This document shows, one piece after another, positions 21,231-34,226 of a stretch of 64,000 nucleotides of DNA. A program made the translations under genes and the position numbers. Where the stretch lies: NCBI GenBank assembly GCA_022605405.1, contig JABYQQ010000023.1, positions 496,001-560,000 on the forward strand. Direction: 5' to 3'. Position 1 is the stretch's first letter, and each line of letters starts with the position of its first letter. The notes beneath the pieces were generated by a model. The model did no database searches. It saw only the letters and a list, made by a program, of their open reading frames with translations, and had not been told where the DNA came from. The DNA is from Earliella scabrosa (taxonomy: Eukaryota > Basidiomycota > Agaricomycetes > Polyporales > Polyporaceae).

Positions 21231-23576
21231 GCCGTTGGCCCAAATGGCAGTCTGCAGTGTAGAACAGCAAAGAGCAGGTGAGCATGAGCAGTGAGAGTGA
21301 GTAGTGAGCGCGAGCGCGAGCGCAAAGAGGAGCGTGAGATGTTCCCTCGATCGGCCAACATCTGTTCGAGAGCACGTGGGTTCGTCAGGGGTTCTTCTCC
21401 AGGTTCTCTGCTACTATACGTTTTCCTCTACAAGCTCTGCGCTCCCACCGGCGGGTACGACCGCGAGTCCGGCATCACGGTCCAGATTCCCGACCGGGCA
21501 TTTATTGCTAACGTGAGTGAACTCCAAACGTTGGCCGTTCGAGAGGCACGCTGGGGCTAAGTGGACCTTCCGTTGGACAGCCAGGCCTGCGGTTCCGCCT
21601 GCGGGAGAACATCCACCGAGCCCCAAGAGGATACGCTCCAACTGCCGATGAGCGAGCGGGGTTTCATTCCGAACGTTGGCAGATTGAAGCATGACAATTT
21701 CATTTCCAGTGGCCATAGGTAGCGTGTTTCTCTACGAGTCGACGAAGTGGTAGTACAGACCGTGCGTACAATCACACGAAGGGGCTAGGGCAATCGCAGC
21801 TATAGTGTCTCGCACTCACACTGGGACGGACATCGCTCAGCGAATGCTTCGCGCACGGTGGCGGGCATGCTCAGCGCGGATGCTGCACGCAAGGCGCGTC
21901 TTGCCCATCAACCCCTCCTCCCGCGGGCTCCGAGTCTGCCTCGCCCGCCCCTGCCCCCTCAGAGCCTCTACACCTTCTTCTTTCCCGCCATCCGCATTTG
22001 CTAGCAGCGCTGCAAAACAGCAGAAGCATGAGCACCAAAAGCCCGAGCAGCCGCGAGAGAAACCCGCGCGCTACTTCGCTCACCCTCAGCCGAACTCCTT
22101 TCAAGGCCCAAGACGAGCTCAAATAGTTGTTGAAGACAGCACGCGATATAACTCAAGTACCTGCTCCTGCCCCTTTCACCCGCGGTCAGCCATACAAACG
22201 CGCGTGGTCCCCGAGGCCGCCGTTGGTCGACTCGTTCCACGAAGACGACCAGGACGAGGACCTTTCAGAACCAGTCATTATCGACGTCCCTATCCATCCG
22301 CCAGTAGAACTTCCTCCAACGTCATCACCACCCTCCCCTCTCATTCCCGGGCAGCGAGGTCGCGCGGCGACCCGTAGTCCCCCTTCGAGCGACCGAAACC
22401 ATTGCTCTCTTGGGTACATACACCCTTGTGCTACTACGCGGCTCTGTGTCTCTAGCTGCCCTACAGTCACTATCCGCACGGTCGCTCTTGCCCCATCCCT
22501 CTTATCAAATGCCTCTCCGACCGGTCCCCACTGGCATCCGATCCTCCCGCCAGCATTGCCGAGCTTCCACCCACAATATGCTCAACGGCGAAAGACTCTT
22601 TCCCCTACAATCCTTCGATACCGGCGTCGAAGGCTTGGGCAAGATCTGTAGGACATTCGATGGCTCCCTTACACCCTTGCGCTGGCACCGCGACTGGCCC
22701 CGGAGTGACTTTGTCATGTACCTCGTGTGTAAACTCGATATGGCCCCTTCCTCCCTAAGGTCATACCTATGCTACATCAAGGCAGCTCACGGATCAACCA
22801 CCCGACGTTGCTCCCCCCGACCTGGAATGGCGGGATCTCTGTCATTATGTCTGCCACAGAGGATGACGAGGACAGTCGCCTGTCACCCGGAGGTGCGTAT
22901 CTAGTGAGGCCGAAGAACGCTGGGAAGAGCCCGCTCACATGACTGCCGCTCGACCGTTTACTCTCGAGGCATGTACTTCCTTATGGAGATTGCAGTCTTG
23001 TAACTTACTGGCAATGCTATAGATATCGTCAAGCGGCGTACCTGGAATACGACGTCGGACAGAGGGACGGTAAGCCTGAATTTCCTGGAACAGCCCGTCT
23101 TCGGTGAGCCAGCCCTCATCGGTATACGCGGCCACTTCATCGGTGCAACCTCACCGCGCGATTCACCATCTCACTGTACCTCGACTGCATCTGGGCCCTT
23201 GTGCAGCTCTATCGGCTTGATGTAGAGAATGCGACACTCGACGAGGACATTGTCGGATACGAATACAGATGATCTGGACCAAAGGCCTAGGTGCAGACCT
23301 CCCACGCGCGGTGGGAGAGATCGTCGAGCCAACGTCGATCTTCGCTCCTTCCGAGCATGAATGGACCTCCACAGCCATGGTGCCATACCCTCTCCTTTCA
23401 CTAGTCCCGACGGACCCCGTATGCATCCATTCGAGACCACCCCGCCCTCAACCCTCACACTACTCAGCAGCCGACCACCGCACACTCTTCCTCCTCTCCT
23501 ACTTTCACGCCCTCTGCCCTTATCCTCGCCCCAGCCCCTCTCCCGATGCATCCTCGATGGTGACCCGCTGGACGAC
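21231..23576. other. GC-rich stretch without recognisable gene
   Basis: Long but compositionally driven open frames overlap on both strands. None gives a motif I can name, and frames change often. It lies upstream of the RIX7-like fragment and may contain its decayed 5' part, but I could not show this. Confidence 0.35.
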
Positions 23577-24120
23577 GTCGGCGGGAGCGAGCGAGCCGTT
23601 CGACAAGTGCTCTCTAGAGCCCATGTATCGTCTCTTTGCGTCATCTTCTTCGACAATTTCGACACGCTCGTGCCCTGGACCCTCCTCCTCCCCCCTCCTC
23701 CCCTTTCGGTGACCGCCATCGCAGTCTGAGTCCTCCACTCGTGTCGTCAACACGCTGTTCACGGAGCTCGACGCGCGCAAGAGTGATCACGATGACGAAT
23801 CGACCAGACATGATTGACCCGGCGATGTACCGTTCGGTCGGCTCGACAAGCTCCTCTACATCAACTTGCCCTCCGCAGAGCAGCGTGCGGAGATCCTCCG
23901 CAAGATGACGCGCAAGGTCCTGCTCGCCTCTTCGCCCACCGCGGAGGCCGCCGAGTAAATGCGAACCTGGCTGCCATTCGTGGCCAAGGTGGGCGTCGTG
24001 GCACTGAAGCGGACGCTAGGTGCGATGGATACGGTGGATGCGGGGGAGCTAACGAGGGTGCAGGCGGTCGTGGTGTGGGGAGACGACTTTGGGCTGCCGA
24101 TGGAGAAGGGGGAAGGAGGA
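23577..24120 (+). pseudogene. RIX7/NVL-type AAA ATPase, C-terminal pseudogene fragment
   Basis: Pieces of the second AAA module appear in order but in changing frames. They are SERAVRQVLSRA (arm before Walker B), CVIFFDNFDTLVP (Walker B), RVVNTLFTELDARKS, TNRPDMIDPAMYRS (sensor 1), RLDKLLYINLPSAEQRAEIL and RTLGAMDTVDAGELTRVQ near the C-terminus. This matches the ribosome-biogenesis ATPase RIX7/NVL (60S subunit maturation, nucleolus). Lesions: Walker B has DN instead of the catalytic DE, there are at least two frameshifts (one in the sensor region after AMYRS, one after Walker B), and stop codons follow. The first AAA module and Walker A are absent. An intact RIX7 must exist elsewhere, because the gene is essential in yeast. 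Confidence 0.8.
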
Positions 24121-27100
24121 GGATGGGAATCAGGTCGAGGATAAGTCACCTTAAGCAACCTGATAACGTGCCGATACTGCACTTCATGCGAGCCGCGCGT
24201 CTCGGGGGTCCTGTGCTGCGCGCTCGTGGATTAGTGCGCTCTCAGTTGCGCTCAGGTCGCACGTCTTGCTCCTAAATTCAGCCAGTGTTTGGCTCTTGCT
24301 TTGAAAGTTCTGCAACGCCTCGTGTCAGTGTTACGGTGTACTTTCGTCTCTCATCTTCCCAGGTTTCCACTTTGCCCCAGTATTCTACAGTTGCGGCGCG
24401 GGGGCGGAGATGATGCAGCTCACCGTGGAAAATTCGCCGAACATCGCGTTCAGGGACATCGTCGACCGAGCGATGAGGCACCATCCCCCTCCACTAGTGT
24501 TAGTGGACGACACGCCGTCAGAAGATTTCAGCGTCCATTCATTTCAAAATGTCAGGAGCAACGTATAACTACGGCCGCCCATGCGCCAGGGAAGACGGCG
24601 CGGAACGCACGGCAACGGGTCAGCGACAGGATGTCTGATTACCAGACAGGGAGATGCACCGTCACCGTCGTCACGGTAGATAGCAGACGGTCCGAGCGGC
24701 TAAACTTGCCTATGGAAACGGTGTAGATGTCGTATACCTGGAGGAGCGGCATTGCACCTGCGTCCGGAAACAATCTCTTTCAACGTTTGCATGTCGCCAA
24801 AAGACATGCTCGCCCCTCCATCGCTCGCCCAGAGTTTGTCAAAGTCGAGAGCGCTCCCGAGAGTGGTCAAGGGAGGCGCTGGATTCATATAAGTGGTAGG
24901 ATAATGACTCTTTACGCAAGAACCTGGTAGCCGAGTTGGAGCATCGCGGGTGTAGAGCTGAGGAGAGAGCGCGTCGGTAGATAGCGGGAGGTTGCGCTTA
25001 GCGCCGATTCGAGTCGGGTCGTCTGCCACTATGGGTGGCGAGATCCGGTGACCGAGGACCACCAGCGTAAGTCCTGCAATGTAAGCAACAGGAACAGGAC
25101 GGCAACTGACGAACTTCGTGTGGAAGCATCATTTTCACAGCGTGAGTGTATCTCAGAGAACAGATAGTAGGTGGTCAGTACGTCCGCGTAAGCTCTCGGA
25201 GGCGTTCTTCTGATAGACCTACAGATTACCAAGTTTGAGAGAAGGGTCCTACGTGCTACGCGTTGATCTCGACGGCGCCACAGCGAGACTCCCAAAGTAG
25301 GGACACTCCAAAATGCCTGGGTCCCGGGATGGCTACAGTGTTCAATATGACCTTACATGGTATCATGATCATGATGCTGAGTTGGAATTGCGGAGCTATA
25401 TGGTTTCTCGGGGGCTGTAGAGCATCGAGATCGATGAGTCCACTGTGGTGGCTTGTTTGTCGGTTGTTTGTGTTCATCGTGTGACGCGCGGGGCGTGTCC
25501 TGAGTGTCGCGTGTTGGACACTGGTTATGCTCCAGCCTTGCGTCAAGACGTACCTCCAGGCCCCCGCACTCTGTCATCGCGTCATTGATAGTTTCTCATT
25601 GAAGCCAATACATCGGCGAGGGGGTTCCGTCGTCTCGCGGATCTATTCGCTTCACAAAAGATGTATCCATGTAAATGCAGTGCATCATCCCAGATCTGAA
25701 CCCCCGACCCAGCGCTCTCGCGCAACACCTACGTGCCAACATCCCCCAACAAACACATTTATCCTCCTGCAATAAGCCCCTCTCATTGATCTTGATAAGC
25801 TTGATCGCGCTCCCGATACTCTACGGCCCTCAGCAGCCGGGAAGGCTATAAGTAGACACGGCGGGACTCCACGCTCAACGTCCGCTCACCTCGTAGAGTT
25901 ATGCAATCGGACCCCTGAGGTTGGACAAGCTACAGGAGGCAGAGGGCGCATCTGTATGATACAAGGACGTTCCGACGTCCTTACGCTCGGTCCACCATGG
26001 CGGGATGATTGTCGACATCGTGTCGGAGCATGAGGAGACGAGGTTCGTCGAGATGTGTACGGACGGTGGATGCGCCGAGCAGGCTCAGCCGTCCGCCCGC
26101 TCTGTACACGGCATGGTGACTGTCCACGTGACGATCACCGTCGTGTTTACTGCTCATTGTTCTCCTCCCGCTCCGTTACGCAACCTGCACTGGATAGCCA
26201 CCTCCGCATGCACACAACAGCCCTGGATCCCGGATCCTCGAGGCGCCGCTCCAGGCTCGACGTTCGGAGCAGATCCGTTACGTGTGGGGCGGCGAGAGTC
26301 ATTCGTTCAAGAGTCAAGAGTCAAGTGCAAGACTTGGGCGTCGATGCTGGGGAGTCGGGACGCATACCGATGCTCACTGCACTCATCTCTCCGCAGCGAT
26401 GAGATTCGGCTAAGGAACGTGGATGCGGACGGAGGTACAGGATGAGTAGATGACGCTCCGTAGTCATTCCGAGCATTCCGAGGGCATGCTGAGGGAAGTA
26501 GTGAGCAGCGGTCGTGCTGATGCTGGAGATGGACTGACATGGGCGTTGGGCAACCACTCGATCAACCCTGTTCAACCGCCACACAGCACGGAATCATGGC
26601 GGCCACAAGCACCTCCGATAATCGAAGGATGTATTTTACAAGCCTGATAGCGGTAGTTGCGCTATCTCTGATTGCTCATACTCGGTTAGTTGCAAACAAA
26701 TGGGGTAGCATAAGGAGTGTGACGATGTAGAGAACGTGGGTACAAGTGAGCGAGCAATCTATACCTAACATCTCGACGACAGAGAATACTTGGCCCGTTA
26801 CTGAGCAGGCAGCGGTACCCAGATGTTACGTTCATGACGCGTGGCGCAGGTTCGCATTGCATAGCGCGCACAGATCGTGGGATCCCTAGTGAGACTTCAT
26901 CGTTGAGGAAGGAATCCCCAGACGTTGACTATCGGCGTACCTTGCGAGGTTGCACGGAGATCGCTTTCCCACAAAGCCGGCACCCGAGCTCTGTCGCGGT
27001 GGAGAGCTCCTGATGGGGGGAGACGTGTTCGTAAGCAAATAGTTGTTGCGCGCTGCAAATGGACTCACTGTATGAACAGTCATGGACGAAAGATTGGAGC

Positions 27101-30100
27101 GAAGAGAATGGCAACTACTATTAGCATCCAGACCGCGGAGCACGTAGCCAGTATGCACTGACCTCGTGTATGCACTGCAGGCCGGGATAACGGACCGGGA
27201 CGCGTGATTGCGGCGGTCGCATGCGTCCTGGATCGAGGAGGCTTTAATGATGTGCTTGTAGCGACGCTGCTTGATGGTTTGCCCGCATTCACAGCACGTT
27301 CGCGGATGAGGTCGACTACGCGAACTTCGTGGGGGTCGGGTGATCGCTGTGTGGCTGCCAAGATGGCGCGGTAGCGGGGAACAACTGTCACTGGGTTGGA
27401 TGCTTGATCCAGAACATGCGGATTTGTGGTATTTGCACCACGACGAGGCGCAGGGGGCGGCATCGTCGATGATGATGACGGTGGTGTGGCCACTGGTGTG
27501 GGATGTGGCGCACTTCGAGAGGACACAGTGGGAGGTGGAAGAGGACGGCCAGAATTAGCATCAGGAACGAGGATAGGCGGCGCAGGGGGTCGAGCTATGT
27601 GCCGGCGGGAATCGGAGGTGCCTGGAGGTGTAGACCGCGCGGAGAACAGCTCTGTCTCGGTTGAGATGATGTTCGCATATGGCAGCGCTTGCCTTGCTTC
27701 GCGCCCTTCGGTGTTCGAATGCTGTGTAGAGCCGACTTTAGCGTACTCCGGAACGATAGTAGATTGGTAGACTCACGACTAGCAATCTGCTTGCATGCTC
27801 CAGCGAGCGCTGGATGGGTGCAGACGGGCGCTGGATGGGTTCATATGGGCGCCAGCGAGGAACATGCGAGGGTAGGAATGGCGTCTGAGTTCTCTCCGGA
27901 GGAGCATGCGATAATGGGAGCTGTGGTTGCGCCAGGGCAAGAAAGGGGTCATCGTTGGATACCCGGGTCCTAGGCTACAAGACTAGAGTGAGTACATGGA
28001 TGTGATGCGAGAGGAACGGTCTCCCACCATAGACGCAGGAGCTGAATACATAAACGGGTTTACGGGAGCAGGGGCTACATCTAAGAATGAGGAAGTCAGA
28101 CGGCGCATACTCACATAGAAGGGCAAATAGATACCAAGAAGACGAGAGCCTGCGTGCACCATGAATATCAACACGTAAGGACTGCGGTATAGAGATGTTC
28201 CGGAACGTACGCATACGAGATTGCTGAGGTTCCAAGAATGGGTTCTGGTGCGGCACGGACCATCCGAAACTGTGTTCCAAGGATTCAAGGGAAGGAAGGC
28301 GGTCTTGCGTCGTGGGGTTCGTCTGCATCGAAGGCAATATCAAGTGATCAAGTATCGCATGTGTATGACCGATCGGGGGTCCGGGGTAAGTGGTTGACGA
28401 TGTCGACAGTTCTCGCATGCTGTTCAACGAACTCGCGGCCGGCGCTAGTGGGTGCGAGTGAGACATAGCAGCACGATGACGTGTAAACAACGCATAAAAG
28501 AACGTACCAGGAGGGTCGTTACGTTGCTGTCCTCCGGAGGTCTCTGGGCTGCTGCGCAAGCACGGGATGTACCGGTTGTCGTTCACAGAACTCTCGGAGG
28601 GCGGGCATTGGCCCATTTGGGGACACTGTCGTGGTCAGAGAAGTGAAGAAAGCCCATGATCATGAAATCGTACCGGGAGGCCCTCGAGGCATTCGTCACA
28701 CGGTCGTCCATGTCCATCTCTCTCTCCTGGGTGTAAAAGGACGACGGTGGACGGCACTGGAAAACGCTGAGGACAGAACAGTACAGATCAGTACAAGGTC
28801 CAGCAAACAATACAGTGCGCGACGTACATTGACGCTTGGCAGGTCGTAAGCATTGTGTACAACTGGAGGAGGAAGGACGTAGCGGTCGTCATCGACTCGG
28901 AACAGCGATCTGTCCGCATCTCTTGCCGAGGACGCAGCCGGTTTATGAACATGGTCGGACTCGGAGGGACTCATCGCGCTTGTTGAAGCGCCCCAGTACG
29001 CGTTCGGCTTCGCTTAGGTGATGGCCAAGCTTGTGAAATAGGCGGCGCACAGGACGAGGGATGTCAGGGGGAGGATGGGCGAAGATGGAGGGTAAGCAGG
29101 TCGAGGGGAAGGTGTAAGGACGACGCGCTCGCGATATCTAGATCCAGCGCGTTAGTTAAGCGCTATTTTTAGCACCCGAGCCTAGCTCTCCCCGCCGCCT
29201 CACGTCTGCACGAGGCACGTAGAGGATGGCGCTTTGCTCAGATGCCTTGAGGGCGTGTTCATCCTGCTCTAGTATTGACGAATATCAGTTTATATGCACA
29301 GACATTCGGTGTGGTGATTGAAGCTTGCATTAGCGAAGTGGTATACCTGGGCGGTACAGAAAAGAACGTTCGATGGATGCGAAGCACGCGTGCAAAATTG
29401 TTGAAGTGCGGATCTCGGGGTGCTTCCAGGCGCCGCTCGCGGCAGAAGACCTCGAGCGAGGGCCTGGAAGCAAGGAAACACTCGGGGAGGACAAATAGTG
29501 GAGTACTGCGTACGCGTTACGTCGTGACGACATCAGGAAGACACCATAAACGAAATGTGCATAAGTATTGTGTGTGACGGACTATGTATCGGGGAAGGGC
29601 AAACCCCAGTTTGTCGTAGATTCGTGGGACGGCCTATATGCTTGCATCGCGGCGATCTGCATTTGGAATGAATTGAGAAGGCACAGTCCCGCTTAGTCAT
29701 ACCATGTACCAGAATGAGGAGAGAATAGGACTTACCGGCTGCGCTTCACGGAACGCGCATATCATCTGTATGATGAAAGGGGAGCTCGGTGGCGGGCATG
29801 TCAGGCGTCTCGTGTTCACCACGGTGTCTACATCCCCGAAACGGTCTGGATGCGAAGTTAGAGGATCGGTGGGCGACATACAGTCGTTCTGCATGAATCG
29901 GAGCCCTCGATGCCCGTATATGCGTCGATGTCTATCGTAGGGATCAAGCCGTCCTTCACCATCGCACTGTCGACTACGGTTGACCAAAACGAGTGGGTCG
30001 GGGTTATCGGGGAGTTGACGAGGCTTCTGACGACGTCGCCTAAGCGGCTTGTGAGAGTTCGGAAGTGTTTTCGTCATCTTTGATGCTATTCGGGGCTCCT

Positions 30101-33100
30101 CCGGACGGAATGGTCTCATCCTCGTCGATATCGTCGGCCATCTTCTCGGTCTTGTCGATGAACTTGGATACAGCTTCATGCTCGAGTCCACTGGCATCGG
30201 ACGGCTAACGAGTATGGCAGGGATGGGGAGGAGAGGTGGCAGAAGGACAGTTGTAGGTCGTGCAAGGCCGCACAGACAAACGCGTCCCCGGATGTTAGAT
30301 GTCCAGATGTCGGGGTTCCCAGGCTTCCCGATCAAGACAATACCGCCACAGACCCACATGTGATGGTGTCGAAGGATGAGATCTTCGAGATGAACGCACT
30401 ACCAGTCTCGGAAGATGTTTGCTGCGATGAACGAGAGGTCCGTCTCCAGCACAAAAGTGTGAGTGGGTCAAAGTGGTGAATGCCGCGATGATGTCATGGG
30501 GCACGCTATCGCAGTAAGTGCCTGTTCAGCATGGGTGAAGGAATACGGAGAGGCATGAGTACGTACGTGATGGGGCCCGATAGCTCTAGCCAGGTCTCGA
30601 GGACGGCGATCTGAGCGGCGCGGGTTACTGCAGGGGTTTCTGATGGACCGTATGCATCCGGAAGGGGTAGACGGCGCAGAGGAGCACACTGCGCAGCGAT
30701 GCAAAGTGTCCCGTGCTGGTCACGCAAGGGGGAGGTAGGCGAGAGGAATATGCAGACTGGAGGCAGCACATGACCAGAAAGCATTGCCGGGGACATATAG
30801 ACACACCAGATGTAGCAATGAGTGGAAGAAAGGGAGCTGGCTTGTGGCGAGAGTGTGGTATGCACCCTATTGGAATCGCCACGTCGCCTGGAGGAAGCCC
30901 TGCGAGGCCCAATTCCCACGCATCCCAATATGCATGTTTCTTCGATTACCCGTCTAGTATCTGTCTATTGATCAACTTTACCTCAACTCTAAATTTAATG
31001 CGACTCACGCGCTAAGATTGAGTTCAACTCCGGTCGATATATGTATTGGACTCCTAGGATGACGAGATGCGAGAGGCCCTGTTACGAAGGGCTGGCGACA
31101 AATTTGATCGATTGTGCGCTCTCCGGGATCATGCATGCGCCAGGCTGCCATGACTCCGTAGGGGGGCGTCGGAGCGTTTGTAAGCAGTCAAGTGGGTGAG
31201 TTGACTCGGAGCGGGATCTATTATGTAAGAAGACCAGGGAGGGAACCAGGGTCCCAAGGGCAGAAAGAAACGACGCCGATCTGGACATATTCGGTGGTGG
31301 CAGAGGGAAGGGGATAGCCCCGCTCGCAGGGGAACAAGAGACTGACGCCTGTACGTTCCACCATCTCGCGGTCCCCCAACGTTAAGGTAGACACATTCGG
31401 TGCGCGACGATTTGGGAATAAACGTATACGAATGATAATGCCCGCAGACGGGCTGGAGCAAGATGTGGGAGTGCAGGAGCTGATCGAGGTGGAACTGCAG
31501 ATTCTTCCGCCGAACCGTGTAGCTAACCTCGGGCTGGTGCACTTCGCGTTGTTTCGGGGGTTGTCCAGGATTGATATTCCGGCAAAGGTGAAGTACGGAG
31601 AGTACGCGAAATAGTCCATAGCCTGCGGAACCAGCTGTTAGTCGTAAAGACTTCCATAGACGTGGAGATGTATGCAGGGTCGCGTATCATGAAGGCCAGC
31701 GCGATATCGCCGCCGATGAGAGCATGGCTCTGATACGAGCCGCAGCAGGTCGATGGGAGAAATCGCTGCAGATCATCCCATAGTAACAAAGCCGTCCTTT
31801 GTGATGAACTGTCAGACGTGCCGCGACAGTCTGCAAGCTTCAATATTGAGCGTTGAATTGAATATATAAGACCGGCGTGATGAATGTAAAGCCTCGGGCA
31901 AAGCGGCGGAGGCTGGAGCACTGATATGCGAGACGGTTTATGGACACCTAGATCGACAATCATTCTGAGGGGCCCACCCTATGCGCTGTAGACGGTTGAG
32001 CAGCAAGCGAGTCCGAGAGCTTTATGACCGGAGAGTGAGGGGCGATCCGTAGGAGTGCTCGTTTCGCTAAGCCGTAAGCGTTGCAAGGAAGGTTACCTGT
32101 TGAATTGAGGCCAGCGGAGCGCTCCTCATCCTCCAGCTATGCGTCAATGATTTCGACGACACGCAACTTGAGTGCTCAATACTGCGGGTGGTCTGGCACA
32201 GACTTGTATCCGAAGTCATATTGGGTGCAAATGCTGGATGATCGGCTCACCACGAGCAAGTCAACCAGGACTAGTGGGATAAGAAAGTGGACGCGTTCTC
32301 TAACTGTTACTGACAGGTCCACCGATTCCGAGCTTCGTCGAGCGGTGAAGAGGAGGCTTGTAGGAGTCGATGCACTTCGGGTAGTCGTTGGTACATTGAG
32401 CAGATAACACCTCTGAAAGTACGAGATCATATTGCCGGCACCACCAGTGCTTTATTGATTCAACTGACCTGGCGCAACCCAGTATGACAAAATGGATGAT
32501 GCATGGCAGAGGTCATGTATTCAGCAGATCCCGAGAGAACAGCGATCTAGAATGTGGATGTGCACGCTCGGTGGAGAGGGATATGCCGTGGTTAGACCCA
32601 GCTTCGACAAGCAGAATGACACAACTAAGTGAGCGTAGAGTGGACGAGGAAGGGAGTACGGCAGTAACTCTTAGTACATATCTTCGCAGCGCCACTCTAT
32701 AGCGGCAACCCTCGCTACCGTCTCAGATCTTGAAAGGGCGTGATGCTTCCAGCCCAACACGCACCGGGGGAACTTCTGTTGAGATACTGGCAGCAAGTAG
32801 AGTACCGTCTAGCATAGAGGATATAATCGGACTTTCAATATCTGCTTACGATACTTACATTCGTTTACTTACTCGTCTGCATTCCCCGCATCGCATTTAC
32901 GGTCACGCTCGCTCCCTTCTTTCCTCAGTCGTTCTTCCGTCCGACTGAGGTGTGCCACTACGCTACACACCGTATACGTTCCCTACTGACATATGTACCT
33001 AGCTGGCGCTCACCCGACTGCGTCTCATTAACTTCGGCGGGCGTAGCGCGATTCCAAGAGTCCGTCTAGACATGGAAGAGTATGTTCCCTTCGCATCGCA

Positions 33101-33378
33101 GGTTGCAGCCAACCATGCCTCGCCGCAGACTAGACAGCGAACTCCCGTCGAAACGAGGCTGGGCAGGCCACAGGCCCACAGAGTTTAAAAGGAACCGGGC
33201 AGAATTTGAAGTGTCACGTGAATATTATGTGACCGACCCGCTATACCTTAGAAGGTAGCGGGGATACGGGGAGGGATAAGCAACAATCATTAGCGATACA
33301 ATTCTGGTTGACCAGTAAGAGCTATATAGACTACAACAGTATTGTACAGTGCGAGTATACATAGGCACAACAACGAGG
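24121..33378. other. Nine kilobases without a supportable gene
   Basis: Open frames are short (most under 220 codons), overlap on both strands and lack family motifs or clean exon chains. A few stretches look like remnants of exons, for example minus-strand 24700-25062 (LGSALDFDKLWASDGGASMS) and minus-strand 32100-32200 (ALKLRVVEII), but I cannot name them. Plus-strand TATA-like CTATAAGTAG lies at about 25847 with no convincing gene behind it. I see no tRNA or rRNA. Confidence 0.4.
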
Positions 33379-34226
33379 TCAGTGATGGTGGACGAAGAAC
33401 TCGCGTATGTCCACCACATCCTGTTCGTTAAAATCCACATAATCAAAATGTGCATGATTCACCATCTTGAGCACCAGCACCGTCCCTGGCCAAGGGCGCG
33501 GCACAGGCTGCACATTCTTGGTCAAGGAGCCTATAGCACGATTAGGGAAGCTGTTCGTGTGATACGACTCCAAACAGTAATACACGTGGAAGGGGGACTT
33601 GAGGAAGCGCATGCCTTGACCGAACTGTATCAGCGTGCGAGCACATGGGTGAGGGAAGTACTCTTCTAGTGCTGGGACGAGGTGCCCCGACCGTGCGCCC
33701 GTCGCCGGCCTCACGAGGCGAACTTGAACAAATTGTGTGTGTTCTTTCCGACACAATAAGGATAGACGGCGCATCGGTATAGCGTTGGACACTCACCCAT
33801 CTCAGGATGCGCCAGCAACGCTGTGACGGTGCATACGGTCTCCTCCGGGTTGGGTCCATCCTCAGGCTCTGGCTTCAAGAGCATCGCCAACAACCTCTCT
33901 GACTCCCGGTGAGCGTCGGCCTGAACAAGGGCCTCTTCCCAAGTTCGTAGTAGCGTCGGAGAACAGCGCTGGCTGTGGTGAGGCCAGTCCTACAAGGTCG
34001 TCAGTATACGATAATAATAGGAGCGATGGATTGCAATGCGTACTGTCAGAAAATGAAGCGGGCCACAGTAAGAGGGCCCCTTCTCACATAGGGCGCATGA
34101 GAATAGGGAAGGTATCCCACAGACTGTGCATCGCGGGACAGGTATCATGCGCAGCGCGGTGATGGGATTGGGATGGCGGGGCAGTATGGTGGTGGTCTCA
34201 ACAACAGTGCTGACGACGGTAGCCAT
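33379..34226 (-). CDS. MYND-type zinc-finger protein, apparently intact
   Basis: Three exons join in frame: 34044-34226 (ATG at 34226), 33797-33989 and 33379-33722 (TGA at 33379-33381). The introns are 54 and 74 nt with good GT and AG ends. The product has 239 aa. The MYND finger spans residues 34-72: CTVC, CALC, YC,  H and then H-x3-C (DWPHHSQRC), the last part coming from exon 2. MYND fingers are protein-interaction modules. The rest, with PVPRPWPGTVLVLKMVNHAH and DVVDIREFF at the end, matches the C-terminal region of the large family of MYND proteins in Polyporales, whose roles are mostly unknown. There is no SET domain. Another in-frame start upstream would need a non-ATG codon. It is the only host-type gene between 22 and 43 kb without visible damage. 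Confidence 0.8.

Noticed and set aside
21805..22651. Two overlapping Pro/Ser/Arg-rich open frames of 174-190 codons
   Set aside because: Composition-driven; both frames and the opposite strand are open, with no family motif.
25029..25300. Possible DUF6533-type membrane protein fragment (DVLTTYYLFSE)
   Set aside because: The resemblance is limited to about ten residues and the rest does not follow the family pattern.
27080..27526. 148-codon minus-strand frame with a C-terminal hydrophobic segment (possible small membrane protein)
   Set aside because: One hydrophobic stretch and low-complexity sequence do not support a gene; neighbouring exons could not be found.
29697..30359. 220-codon minus-strand open frame
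   Set aside because: No recognisable domain, no splice context and no codon pattern; frequent Arg/Pro/Ser typical of non-coding GC-rich DNA.
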